A stretch of 64,000 bases of DNA from Bradyrhizobium cenepequi (GTDB taxonomy: Bacteria > Pseudomonadota > Alphaproteobacteria > Rhizobiales > Xanthobacteraceae), in assembly GCF_020329485.1 (NCBI RefSeq), contig NZ_JAGKJI010000005.1:62001-126000 (forward strand), written 5' to 3'. The notes under the pieces were generated by a model. The model was not told the origin of the DNA and did not search any database. It saw only the letters and a list, made by a program, of their open reading frames with translations. Made by a program: the position numbers and the translations under genes. Positions 1 through 7,076 of this stretch are shown here, piece after piece (position 1 is the first letter of the stretch; every line of letters starts with the position of its first letter).

Positions 1-1
1 C

Positions 2-76
2 GAAATTTGGATCGAAGGTGAAGACGACCCAGACTTTCCTCGGGACAATCTAGATGAGGACGCTCCCTTCGGGTGA
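2..76 (+). CDS. 3' end of an unidentified acidic protein (partial)
   Basis: An open frame enters from the left edge and ends at a TGA at 74-76. It encodes a 24-residue tail that is very acidic (Glu/Asp runs such as EGEDDPDF and NLDEDAPFG). A terminal fragment like this cannot be assigned to a family. It is called because the frame is open to the edge, is not explained by a repeat, and stops just before the palindromic repeat that begins at 101. Confidence 0.4.
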   Translation, partial: EIWIEGEDDPDFPRDNLDEDAPFG

Positions 77-100
77 TGCAAATCAACCTTGGCCGCAGCA

Positions 101-184
101 CGTAGGATGGGTGGAGCGAAGCGATACCCATCAACTGCGATCCGCGAAGATGATGGGTTTCGCAAGCGCTCAACCCATCCTACG
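101..184. repeat. Palindromic intergenic repeat, GTAGGATGGGT family, copy 1
   Basis: Long imperfect inverted repeat. The left arm begins CGTAGGATGGGTGGAGCG and the right arm ends CAACCCATCCTACG, with a second inner arm pair around GATACCCATC and GATGGGTTTCGC. Related copies with the same ends lie at 6959-7044 and 41675-41758, and more distant ones at 52171-52259 and 57383-57475. All are intergenic. The structure predicts a stable hairpin in RNA from either strand. Confidence 0.8.
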
Positions 185-315
185 GGCTCCGAATCCACTC
201 TTCGACGTCGCGCACTGACTGGATGCCTAAACGTCCAACTAATTTCTCGCCAGCCGAAGATCCGGACAGCCATCCAGTTGACCGCCGCGCTCTTTCATCC
301 GAATCTGCAACTCTG

Positions 316-948
316 ATGGTTGCCTTCGACGAGCAATTTCGCCAGCAGTTGCGCGAACTCCTCATCTGGCGGCGCGACGTGCGGCGATTCCGAACCGATC
401 CGCTGCCTGACGGCGCCCTGGAGCGGCTCATCGACATCGCCTGCCTGTCCCCATCGGTCGGCCTGAGTCAGCCGTGGCGGTTCGTCATCGTGCAGAACCC
501 GGCAAGACGCAGCGCCGTGATCGACGACTTCAGGGCCTGCAACGCCGATGCTCTGGCATCCTATTCGGGCGATCGCGCGGCCCGATATGCCGCACTGAAG
601 CTGTCAGGTCTCGAGGAGGCGCCAGGTCATCTCGCCGTCTTCGCGGAAAAGGCCGGCGATATCGGCCACGGCCTCGGACGCGCGACCATGCCGGAAACGA
701 TCGAATATTCGGTCGTCGCTGCCGTCTGCTCGATGTGGCTCGCCGCGCGGGCCGAAGGAATCGGGCTTGGATGGGTGTCGATCCTGAACCCTGTGCGGAT
801 AAATGAAATCTTGGACGTACCAGGCTCTCAGAAGCTCGTCGCTTATCTCTGCGTGGGCTATCCCCAGACGGAGCTTGACCATCCCGAGCTTGAACGAACA
901 GGTTGGGAATATCGACGCCCCTCGCATGAGTTCACGACACGACGATAA
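316..948 (+). CDS. bluB: 5,6-dimethylbenzimidazole synthase (BluB)
   Basis: BluB is an FMN-dependent nitroreductase-fold enzyme that uses oxygen to cut reduced FMN into 5,6-dimethylbenzimidazole, the lower ligand of vitamin B12. It is cytoplasmic. The 210-residue product shows the family hallmarks: RRDVRRFR at residues 19-26, SPSVGLSQPWRFV at 45-57, GLGWVSIL in the second half and ELERTGWEYR near the C-terminus. An in-frame upstream ATG at 223 would add 31 residues of low-complexity N-terminus. I prefer 316 because the conserved fold starts there, although neither start has a convincing ribosome-binding site. The gene stands alone, and no B12 riboswitch was seen upstream. A B12-type binding protein lies at 40891-41679, but the two are not an operon. 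Confidence 0.9.
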   Translation: MVAFDEQFRQQLRELLIWRRDVRRFRTDPLPDGALERLIDIACLSPSVGLSQPWRFVIVQNPARRSAVIDDFRACNADALASYSGDRAARYAALKLSGLEEAPGHLAVFAEKAGDIGHGLGRATMPETIEYSVVAAVCSMWLAARAEGIGLGWVSILNPVRINEILDVPGSQKLVAYLCVGYPQTELDHPELERTGWEYRRPSHEFTTRR

Positions 949-1021
949 CTCGTCACGAGGCAGTTCAGAGCGAAGAAGCATGGATTGCCGCCAACGATGG
1001 CGAGCTGTTGGTCCTACATGA

Positions 1022-1074
1022 GAACGAAATCATTTCGTTCTGTGTCTGACTCTATTTCGTTCCCAAAGAACGAA
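1022..1074. promoter_or_regulatory. Two adjacent GAACGAA palindromes (operator-like), within the gap 949-1323
   Basis: In the 375-base gap between bluB and the next gene lie two palindromes built from the same heptamer: GAACGAAATCATTTCGTTC (1022-1040, perfect) and TTCGTTC-ccaaa-GAACGAA (1056-1074). Centre-to-centre distance is about 34 bases, close to three helical turns, which suits cooperative binding by a dimeric repressor. No regulator gene is adjacent. Nothing else was recognised in the gap. Confidence 0.4.
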
Positions 1075-1323
1075 TCGGAGTCGAGCAAATCGGGTGCGAT
1101 GAAAGCCTAACGATTGGTTTCTGCCGGACTTGTCGAAGGCGCAGACAGCTTGGCGTCTATGAGAGCTGGGTCTGCTGCGCCCGGCGCACGAACCCGGCGG
1201 AAGCGGCCGGCCCGAGGTCGCCATAAATTCTCCCTCACGCCCGCCTTGTCTTGATCAAAGCGGCGACGGGGCCTATCCTTGTTAACGATCTCGGACTGCC
1301 GCACTCCGTTGATGCAAGACTGA

Positions 1324-2277
1324 ATGGAGAGCGCATCGGTGCCTCAGACGGACGAACCGAAGCCGGACGAACCGCACGGCATGAAACCCGCCGATGGCGA
1401 GTTGGCCCGCGCCTATGAACGGATCAAGAGCGCAGAGGAAGACCTTGCGCGCCTGGACCGGGTGGTCTCCGGATTGGAACATGGGAGCGATAGCCCACCG
1501 CCCCCGCAGGAAAGTGCCGGTGCCGAGCGGAGCAGCGCTGCTGTGAACGAGGGGCGCGCGTCGGACAACCAGGCTCCTCCCCCAAGCCCGAAACGGAACC
1601 GGCCCATACTGCGGGTCCTTGTCGGCCTTTTGCTCGCGATGGGCATCGTTGGCGCTGCGTTCGCCGCGCGTTATGGCAATGAGGCCAAGGCGATCATGGC
1701 GCGATGGGCACCGCAAGCCTCGACAGCGCTCCCGGCGGCGTCCGAGCCTGGCGGTCCCGCGAAATCGCTGACTGTCAAGGTGGCAGAAGCAGGTGGCCAA
1801 CCTTCCGCGCCACCACCTTCGAGCAACAAGGAGGCGCCGGCGCCTCCGAGCCCCCAGGAAACGAAGGACGCTCCGCCGGCCGGCGCGACCACATCTCCCG
1901 CCTCGACATCTGCCGATGTGGCGCAATCGCTCAAGACCATCTCGCAGGGCCTTGCGAGCATCAACGAAAAGCTGGAGCAACTGAAAAGCAGTCACGACCA
2001 GACGCTTCGCGAGCATGCGGACTCCATTCAACAGCTCAAGGCGGCGCAGGAGCAAGGTGCCCGGGACAATGCGCGCATCGCCGAGCAGGTACAGGCGCTG
2101 CAAGCGCAGCTCGCCGCCTCGTCCGCGAAATCCTCTGCGCCGAGCGCAAAGAAAGAGAGCAGTGCGACTGCGCGCCAGCGCGTGCCCGTAGCCGAACCTC
2201 GGCGGCCCAGCCGGTCGCGCGTGCCCTGGAGGCCTCCGCCGTATATGGACGAACCCTGGGAATATCCGGATTGGTGA
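1324..2277 (+). CDS. Membrane-anchored coiled-coil, proline-rich protein (paralogue of 17147-18085)
   Basis: Function unknown. The 317-residue product has an acidic, Pro-rich N-terminal third (cytoplasmic by topology), one transmembrane helix around residues 97-118 (LVGLLLAMGIVGAAFA), then a short AKAIMARWAPQ segment. An Ala/Pro-rich linker, a predicted coiled coil (about residues 200-275, heptads such as INEKLEQLKSS and QLKAAQEQGARDNAR) and a basic-aromatic Pro-rich tail (WRPPPYMDEPWEYPDW) follow. The gene at 17147-18085 has the same order, including the counterpart AKQMIAEWIPQ just after its membrane helix, so the two are paralogues. The architecture recalls envelope-spanning linker proteins, but no catalytic motif is visible. 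It is probably monocistronic. Confidence 0.75.
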   Translation: MESASVPQTDEPKPDEPHGMKPADGELARAYERIKSAEEDLARLDRVVSGLEHGSDSPPPPQESAGAERSSAAVNEGRASDNQAPPPSPKRNRPILRVLVGLLLAMGIVGAAFAARYGNEAKAIMARWAPQASTALPAASEPGGPAKSLTVKVAEAGGQPSAPPPSSNKEAPAPPSPQETKDAPPAGATTSPASTSADVAQSLKTISQGLASINEKLEQLKSSHDQTLREHADSIQQLKAAQEQGARDNARIAEQVQALQAQLAASSAKSSAPSAKKESSATARQRVPVAEPRRPSRSRVPWRPPPYMDEPWEYPDW

Positions 2278-2358
2278 GGTGCACAATCGCTCCCATGGCG
2301 CGTCAAGTCTGCGACCAAACTGATGGGCGTCGCGTTCATCAACTGGATGCGAACGACG

Positions 2359-2464
2359 AGAGCGTTTTCGAGCGAAGTGGACACCGGTTCGGGTGAAGAA
2401 AACGCGTCAAAACAAAGGATCCAGAGCTTCGGTTCTGATCTAATCGGAACCGAAAATGCTCTGG
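2359..2464. repeat. AGAGCGTTTTCGAGCGAAG palindromic repeat, copy 1
   Basis: About 106 bases. It starts AGAGCGTTTTCGAGCGAAG, continues through an ACCGGTTCG core and GAAAACGCGTCAAAAC, and ends in an inverted arm CGGTTCTGAT/AATCGGAACCGA. Near-identical copies lie at 5115-5218 and 18083-18185, and a half copy at 45846-45908. Entirely intergenic. Confidence 0.8.
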
Positions 2465-2608
2465 ATAAGACCGGCGCGCGCAACCCTAGCGGCCCCGGAT
2501 CGAACGAAAGTGAGCCCTACCTGCGAATGTAAACGCGGAGTTTATTTCTCTCCGGCGCAAACTACTGCAAACATTTCGACCTTGGGGCATGTGCCAACGG
2601 AGGCAAAA

Positions 2609-3079
2609 ATGAAGACAGTGATCGCGGCGCTATTGACGATTTTCATGGTGGTCGTGCCCGTGAAGGCGCATTCCCAATCCGTTTTCGTTGCGAAAGTTCC
2701 CGGTGTTTGGCGCACACCCAACGGTGCTGCCTTCTTGGAATTCCGTTCCGACCCCGATCTCAATCGCGCGTGGGTGTCGGCGACCCTGTGCGATAAATAT
2801 GTCACCAGCGATTGGGCAGCGTCCGACTGCAAACTCTACAACCAACACAAAATCAGAGTTGCCGGCCTGATCTACGATAGTTCATTGGGTGCAATTCGCT
2901 TTGGCAGGCACGTGTGCGCGTGGGTGGAAAATGGACTTGGGACGCCGATCCATCGGCAGACAGGCGACTGCAAGCTCAATATCCACAGTGTTCGTGCCGA
3001 CTACGATAATGGGTTTGAGACGTACTGGCGACCGATGGATGTGATCACCATGCAACTGAATGATCCACGCGGCAGATAG
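2609..3079 (+). CDS. Small secreted protein of unknown function
   Basis: The 156-residue product has a clear Sec signal peptide (MKTVIAALLTIFMVVVPVKAHS, cleavage likely after VKAHS). The mature part contains four cysteines (LCDKYV, DCKLYN, HVCAWV, DCKLNI) that could form two disulfides, and a VWRTPNGAAFLEF strand near its start, so a small periplasmic beta-rich domain is likely. The start is set by a GGAGG ribosome-binding site at 2599-2603, five bases before the ATG. An upstream in-frame extension was not used because it runs back into the repeat at 2359-2464. I do not recognise the family. Confidence 0.75.
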   Translation: MKTVIAALLTIFMVVVPVKAHSQSVFVAKVPGVWRTPNGAAFLEFRSDPDLNRAWVSATLCDKYVTSDWAASDCKLYNQHKIRVAGLIYDSSLGAIRFGRHVCAWVENGLGTPIHRQTGDCKLNIHSVRADYDNGFETYWRPMDVITMQLNDPRGR

Positions 3080-3104
3080 GTAGAGCGACTCGCCGGATGA
3101 TGCT

Positions 3105-4025
3105 CTACCGCTGCCGTTGCGCCAGATAGAATCCGGACAGCACCAGGACCAGCCCCGTCGCCTGCAGCGCGGTCGGGGGCTCGCCGAGCAGGAGCCAGCC
3201 GACGAGCAGGGTCAGCGCCGGCACCATCGCCGGAAAGACGGCGGCGCGGGCGACGCCGAGAAGCTGGATCGAGAATGCGAACAGATACATCGCCGCGGGG
3301 CCGGCCAAAACCCCCTGCCCCACGGCCTGCAGCGCGTTTTCGCCGAGACCGAGCGCCATCACGCGGCCGAGCCCACCGGATGCCGCATAGACCGGCAGCA
3401 GCGAGAGCGACACCACGCTGATGACGGTGGCCGCGGCGAAGGCGGAGACGCGCCAATGGCGCAGCAGCGTGCCGAAGACCGCGAACATCAATCCGGTCAG
3501 GACGAAGATCAGATCGCCCAGCACGCCGTCGGGCCCGATATGGCCGATCGATTCAGCCCCGATCACGGCAAGGCCGCCGACGATGACGACCGCCCCGAAT
3601 ACCCGCGAAAACGAAATCCGCTCCTTCAGCAAAGCGGCGGCGAGAAACAGGCCGCCGAGCGTCGCACAGGAAGGCTGGATGACGCTGCCATGCCCCAGCG
3701 GCACGAACAGGAAGCCGGTATAGCTGATGATCGACATCACGGGTCCGCCGAGCACCATCAGCACCAGTCCGCGGCCCCATCCGATGCCGCAGAGATTGCC
3801 TATTCCGGCGCGAAGCACGAGCGGCAGGAACGCGATGCCCGACCACACGTAGCGATGCATCAGCAGGTCCGCGGGCGTGAATCCGACTTTCAGCCCGTGC
3901 CGTGTCGAGACGAAGCCAAGCGCCCAGCACAACGCGGCGCCAAGGCCGCAGGCCACCCCAAGCAGGGCCGGTTTCGGATCCGATTTGTGGGCTGGAGCAT
4001 TGGCGCCGATGGCCGGCTTGGTCAT
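3105..4025 (-). CDS. DMT-superfamily (EamA) transporter
   Basis: This is a 306-residue inner-membrane protein with about ten hydrophobic helices arranged as two EamA halves. The first half is roughly residues 22-155 (LGAALCWALGFVSTRHGL opening) and the second 170-300 (PALTLLVGWLLLGEPP followed by ATGLVLVLSGFY). The pattern of a LGE-P motif before the last helix is typical of drug/metabolite transporters. Substrate cannot be told from sequence. The start gives a short hydrophilic N-terminus. The gene faces the secreted-protein gene at 2609-3079 across 25 bases, tail to tail. Confidence 0.85.
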   Translation of the reverse strand: MTKPAIGANAPAHKSDPKPALLGVACGLGAALCWALGFVSTRHGLKVGFTPADLLMHRYVWSGIAFLPLVLRAGIGNLCGIGWGRGLVLMVLGGPVMSIISYTGFLFVPLGHGSVIQPSCATLGGLFLAAALLKERISFSRVFGAVVIVGGLAVIGAESIGHIGPDGVLGDLIFVLTGLMFAVFGTLLRHWRVSAFAAATVISVVSLSLLPVYAASGGLGRVMALGLGENALQAVGQGVLAGPAAMYLFAFSIQLLGVARAAVFPAMVPALTLLVGWLLLGEPPTALQATGLVLVLSGFYLAQRQR

Positions 4026-4267
4026 CGCCGACGCTTACGTCAGCCATCACGGCGGATCAACCCACGGCCATGCAAGGCTGACGGGCGCGCAGGCCGATTG
4101 GCACCGTACAATTCGCCATTCACTCGCGAAGTGCTGGTAGGCATGGGAAAGGGCAGCGTCCAGGACTTGCGATGCATCGGAAATTCCCGCAATTGGGACT
4201 CCCGATTCCGCTAAAAACAACGTGCTCTGGTTTGGATATTCCTCCCCTGCGCGCTGAAAGGATCACC

Positions 4268-4441
4268 ATGAACGGAAATCGATACTACGGAGTTCGGGTC
4301 GAGGGCGCGAAATACGGCGTGGGCTTCGGCTCAGCCTTGGCCATCGCGATCTCCTATACCAACAACCATTCGATCCTGTGGGCAATCATCCACGGCATTC
4401 TGAGCTGGCTCTACGTGATCTACGTCGCGCTGTTTCGGTGA
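4268..4441 (+). CDS. Small hydrophobic membrane protein, 57 residues
   Basis: The ATG at 4268 follows an AAAGGA ribosome-binding site. The product has a short polar N-terminus (MNGNRYYGVRVEGAKYGVG) and then two hydrophobic stretches (GSALAIAISYTN and ILWAIIHGILSWLYVIYVAL) that could be one hairpin or two membrane helices, ending in LFR. Function unknown. It is monocistronic between a divergent transporter gene and gapR. Confidence 0.65.
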   Translation: MNGNRYYGVRVEGAKYGVGFGSALAIAISYTNNHSILWAIIHGILSWLYVIYVALFR

Positions 4442-4512
4442 TATCAGGCGCGCGGCCATGACCCCGTAGAACGGACTAGCGTTGGCCTATTCCGCCGCAT
4501 ACTCCTGGCACG

Positions 4513-4576
4513 TCGGCGGGTTACGCGGAGCCCGCCACCGGGCCGCGCGAAGCACGGACCCGGTGGCCAACCCGCC
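4513..4576. repeat. Degenerate GC-rich palindrome
   Basis: An inverted repeat with outer arms GGCGGGTT and AACCCGCC and inner arms near CGCCACCGGG and CCCGGTGG. It resembles the layout of the CGGGTTACGCG-type copies at 52171-52259 and 57383-57475 but is shorter. It lies between the converging genes ending at 4441 and 4600, where it may act as a transcription-end hairpin. Confidence 0.5.
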
Positions 4577-4599
4577 ATACGCATGTCACGTCGATCGCG

Positions 4600-4869
4600 T
4601 CACGCCGCCTTGGCGGTCTTCTCCGGCGGAGCCGTTTCCATCGCGCGCATGTAGAGATCGAGCAAGGTCTCGCGCTCGTCGCGCTCTTCCTTATCCTCTT
4701 TCCGCAGCTTGATGATCTCCTTGAGGATTTTCACATCGAAGCCTTCGGCCTTGGCTTCGGAGAAGACTTCCTTCTTCTGCTCGTTCAACTCCTGCAATTC
4801 GGTGTCCAGATTCTCGATCCGCTCGACGAAAGAACGAATGCGCCCGCCGGGAATGGTGATGTCAGACAT
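4600..4869 (-). CDS. gapR: GapR family DNA-binding domain-containing protein (DUF2312)
   Basis: GapR is a small alphaproteobacterial nucleoid-associated protein that encircles overtwisted DNA and supports replication and transcription. The 89-residue product fits the family in length and shape: an N-terminal helix (FVERIENLDTELQELNEQKK), the diagnostic EVFSEAKAEGFDVKILKEI segment, a basic-acidic helix (LRKEDKEERDERE) and LDLYMRAME. The start at 4869 is favoured over an upstream extension because AGAGG precedes it by six bases and the family begins here. It is a single gene, probably essential by analogy with Caulobacter. Confidence 0.85.
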   Translation of the reverse strand: MSDITIPGGRIRSFVERIENLDTELQELNEQKKEVFSEAKAEGFDVKILKEIIKLRKEDKEERDERETLLDLYMRAMETAPPEKTAKAA

Positions 4870-5114
4870 GCTGCCTCTTTGCTGAATGAGGTCGTGAAAA
4901 TGGGCGTAAAGAAATAAACAATGTGTTAACCTCACAGCCCGCCGCAAGCAGCGCTCGCCGCAGCCAGCCCGCATGGCGCATCAAGCCTTTGGGCGAGCCC
5001 AATCAATCACGACGACGTGAGTCGAATTCCCAGCATTCTCCGTAATTTCCCGATGGGGGATCACCCGGATTCTCCGCCGTCGCCCGTGCTGCTATCGATA
5101 GACTGTGAGGTCCC

Positions 5115-5218
5115 TAGAGCGTTTTCGAGCGAAGTGGGCACCGGTTCGCGTGAAGAAAACGCGTCAAAACAAGAATCTAGAGCTTCGGTTCTAATTCATC
5201 GGAACCGAAATGCTCTAG
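5115..5218. repeat. AGAGCGTTTTCGAGCGAAG palindromic repeat, copy 2
   Basis: A complete copy bounded by CTAGAGC (from 5114) and GCTCTAG, with the same internal order as 2359-2464: ACCGGTTCGCG, GAAAACGCGTCAAAAC, TCGGTTCTAATTC/GGAACCGAAA. It ends only four bases before the ribosome-binding site of the gene at 5235, so it forms most of that gene's leader. Confidence 0.85.
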
Positions 5219-5234
5219 CCGCAGGAGGCGGAAC

Positions 5235-5465
5235 ATGGCCGAACTCTATTTCCACTGCTCCGACACCAAACACGTTTTGATCGATGAATGCGGTCACACC
5301 ATGGACCTGGCCGAGGCCCGCCAGCATGCGGAAGGCCTGGTGCGCGCGCTCATCATGACGCCCAGCGAGGAAGACTGGCGGCTCTGGATCCTGCACGTCG
5401 CCGATGACCTCGGCAACGAAATCTTCGCCCTGCCGTTCGCGTCCGTGCTTGGCAAGTTGCACTGA
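5235..5465 (+). CDS. DUF6894-like small protein
   Basis: The 76-residue cytoplasmic product resembles the small rhizobial DUF6894 group. It starts with a MAELYFHCSD strand, has a DECGHTMDLAEARQHAEGL helix and ends with a pair of strands (WRLWILHVADDLGNEIFALPF). Function is not known. An AGGAGG ribosome-binding site sits seven bases before the ATG. It is followed after nine bases by the 54-residue gene at 5475, so the two are probably co-transcribed. A second DUF6894-like gene lies at 9112-9354. Confidence 0.7.
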   Translation: MAELYFHCSDTKHVLIDECGHTMDLAEARQHAEGLVRALIMTPSEEDWRLWILHVADDLGNEIFALPFASVLGKLH

Positions 5466-5474
5466 GGTGACGCC

Positions 5475-5639
5475 ATGCTGCTGGCACACCCCTCCTTGAG
5501 GCCGCTGCGCCGACGTCTCTATGCGATCATCGCAAGCTGCCAAAAGCTGATCGAAAGCGTCTGCAATCCCTATCGGCCCGAGCTTCACTACATGCGCGGG
5601 CGCGGCCCGAAGTGGCGCGCGAAGCAGCGGGCCTTCTAA
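5475..5639 (+). CDS. Small basic protein, 54 residues
   Basis: This short gene follows the DUF6894-like gene by nine bases with a GAGGTGA ribosome-binding site overlapping the upstream stop region, which suggests translational coupling. The product is strongly basic (RPLRRRLYAIIASCQKLI at the N-terminal half, RGRGPKWRAKQRAF at the C-terminus) with two cysteines. No family recognised. A hairpin at 5696-5726 lies 57 bases downstream. Confidence 0.55.
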   Translation: MLLAHPSLRPLRRRLYAIIASCQKLIESVCNPYRPELHYMRGRGPKWRAKQRAF

Positions 5640-5695
5640 CGCGGATCGGCGGAGCGCAAGCCGCTAACTCACATTGAGCACCACCCCCATCACAC

Positions 5696-5726
5696 GAAAG
5701 GCCCGCGAGCACGTCGCGGGCCTTTC
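5696..5726. terminator. Bidirectional hairpin terminator candidate
   Basis: A perfect 13-base-pair stem (GAAAGGCCCGCGA / TCGCGGGCCTTTC) with a five-base loop sits between two converging genes (ends at 5639 and 5755). The A-rich and T-rich stem ends make it plausible in both directions, though no long U tract follows on either strand. Confidence 0.7.
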
Positions 5727-5754
5727 GCCATCTGCGCAGCTTTGCGGGTGTTGG

Positions 5755-6030
5755 TCAGCGGGCTGCAAGACCTTCGGTCCGGGTCGTCGCAGCCGCCGCT
5801 GCCCGCACTTTCGATCGGGGCGTCAGGACACTCAACTGGTGTGGAGACACCGCTGAGGTGGCGGCCGGCGCCTGTTCCTGGACATTCGCGGCTCCCAATA
5901 GCCCGACTTGCACCGGCGAGATCGGCAGACCCTTGACTTCATAGGTCGGCAATTCCGCAGCGAAGCCGGCAGTGCCGCCTGCCATTGAGATCGCGAGCAC
6001 GGCTGCGATGGTGAGGGAAGTCTTCTTCAC
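5755..6030 (-). CDS. Small secreted protein of unknown function
   Basis: The 91-residue product begins with a textbook signal peptide (KKTSLTIAAVLAISMAGGTAGFAAE). The mature part (LPTYEVKGLPISPVQVGLLG then an Ala-rich and basic tail) has no known domain. The start is GTG at 6030, chosen because an AGGAGA ribosome-binding site lies eight bases upstream; a longer reading frame would bury the signal peptide. It is one of several small exported proteins here (9454, 10430, 18692). Confidence 0.65.
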   Translation of the reverse strand: MKKTSLTIAAVLAISMAGGTAGFAAELPTYEVKGLPISPVQVGLLGAANVQEQAPAATSAVSPHQLSVLTPRSKVRAAAAATTRTEGLAAR

Positions 6031-6305
6031 TGCAATTCTCCTGGGTGGATTCGTCGCCCAGGAAGATAGGTCTATTATTGCACCGCGGTATACAGCCTGT
6101 TGCATTGCAACAATGCAAGATTGCGATCCGTAGCTCTACGTAGCGCGTTGTTTCGCGAGTCACGCGAAATGCAGCCTTGGACCGCTGAACTTCACTCGGA
6201 AACAGAATGATCTTGCAGGGCGCCCGAGGGGACCGCGCCGCGCTCGACAAGAGCACGGTGGCGCAGAACTGCAGGACGCTGTGAGGCGTAACTGTGAGGG
6301 CTCGG

Positions 6306-6426
6306 TCATTCCGGGGCGCGACGAAGTCGCGAGCCCGGAATCCATTCCCCGCATGCTCTGCGGTTGGATGGATTCTCTGATGTGCAATTGCACATCATAG
6401 CTCGTCCTTCGGACGCCCCGGAATGA
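6306..6426. repeat. TCATTCCGGGG-type long dyad repeat with a 20-base perfect palindrome inside
   Basis: Outer arms TCATTCCGGGGCG and CGCCCCGGAATGA enclose a second arm pair (GGAATCCATTC and GGATGGATTC) and a perfect palindrome TGATGTGCAATTGCACATCA at 6379-6398. A related element with the same outer arms lies at 15520-15630, and a fragment at about 49733-49775. Confidence 0.75.
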
Positions 6427-6429
6427 CGG

Positions 6430-6950
6430 AGAAAAATTCGGCAGCAATTCCAACGTGATTTGCCCCGTCCAGCCCTCGCGCAAAAAACATTCCGCTTCCG
6501 TCGTCGGGCAAATCAGTGATTTAACTCCGCGCGTCTCACCCGAAATGAGGGGCGGCTCGCGATCGTCACGAACGTTGCGGTGAGATGCGGTGGACGCGGG
6601 TGTTGCGACTGACGAGCGTGACTATCCGTGGACGGCGAAGTCGTGTGGTTCTGGCGCCCCGACGCTGGCGCTAAGTTTTTTTGCGCGAAGAAATTTGCGC
6701 GAGAGATGACGGTGGCAAGAAAGCCCGGTCACCGGGAAGAGCACGAAGTAAGCCGTAAACCACTGCGCAGGGAAAGCCGGTGTTGCTTCGGTTGACCTGT
6801 GGTCCTACCCCCGTGCTTTTTGTTGCACGGGGCCCACGGGTGCAACCGGCACCCGGCTTTCCCTGCGCCCTCTACTATCGAAGAGGGTGAAACGAGACGC
6901 AAAGCTCGGGCAGCGAATGCCGCGAGAACGTAGCTTCATATCCGCTGTTT
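6430..6950. repeat. Structured multi-hairpin element, probably a multi-copy Bradyrhizobiaceae element
   Basis: No convincing gene is present in this stretch, but it is full of ordered secondary structure. A perfect 16-base-pair stem joins 6765-6780 (GCGCAGGGAAAGCCGG) to 6853-6868. Inside its loop is an 8-base-pair hairpin, CCCCGTGC (6809-6816) with GCACGGGG (6825-6832). Just upstream is CCCGG-tca-CCGGG (6724-6736). From memory, closely similar sequence occurs many times in Bradyrhizobium and relatives, but copy number cannot be checked here. It could be a non-coding RNA or a non-autonomous mobile element. Boundaries are approximate. Confidence 0.6.
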
Positions 6951-6958
6951 GAATCAGA

Positions 6959-7044
6959 CGTAGGATGGGTAGAGCGCAGCGAAACCCATCATTCGCACCG
7001 CTTGCTCCATCGCGATGGGTTTCGCTGCGCTCTACCCATCCTAC
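6959..7044. repeat. Palindromic intergenic repeat, GTAGGATGGGT family, copy 2
   Basis: CGTAGGATGGGTAGAGCGCAG is mirrored by the right arm ending CTGCGCTCTACCCATCCTAC, with inner arms GAAACCCATC and GATGGGTTTC. The two arms match over about 30 bases, making this the most perfect copy in the window. It sits between the structured element and the 3' end of serA. Confidence 0.85.
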
Positions 7045-7076
7045 AGGTCCGCTGTTCGACAATTGAGCGAGATCCC

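Noticed and set aside
949..1323. Cobalamin riboswitch near bluB
   Set aside because: No B12-box-like sequence or matching fold was seen before bluB or before the BtuF-like gene.
1282..2286. Arg/Leu-rich frame antisense to the coiled-coil protein
   Set aside because: Composition is a mirror of the Ala/Pro-rich sense frame. The sense frame has a plausible start, a membrane helix and a coiled coil.
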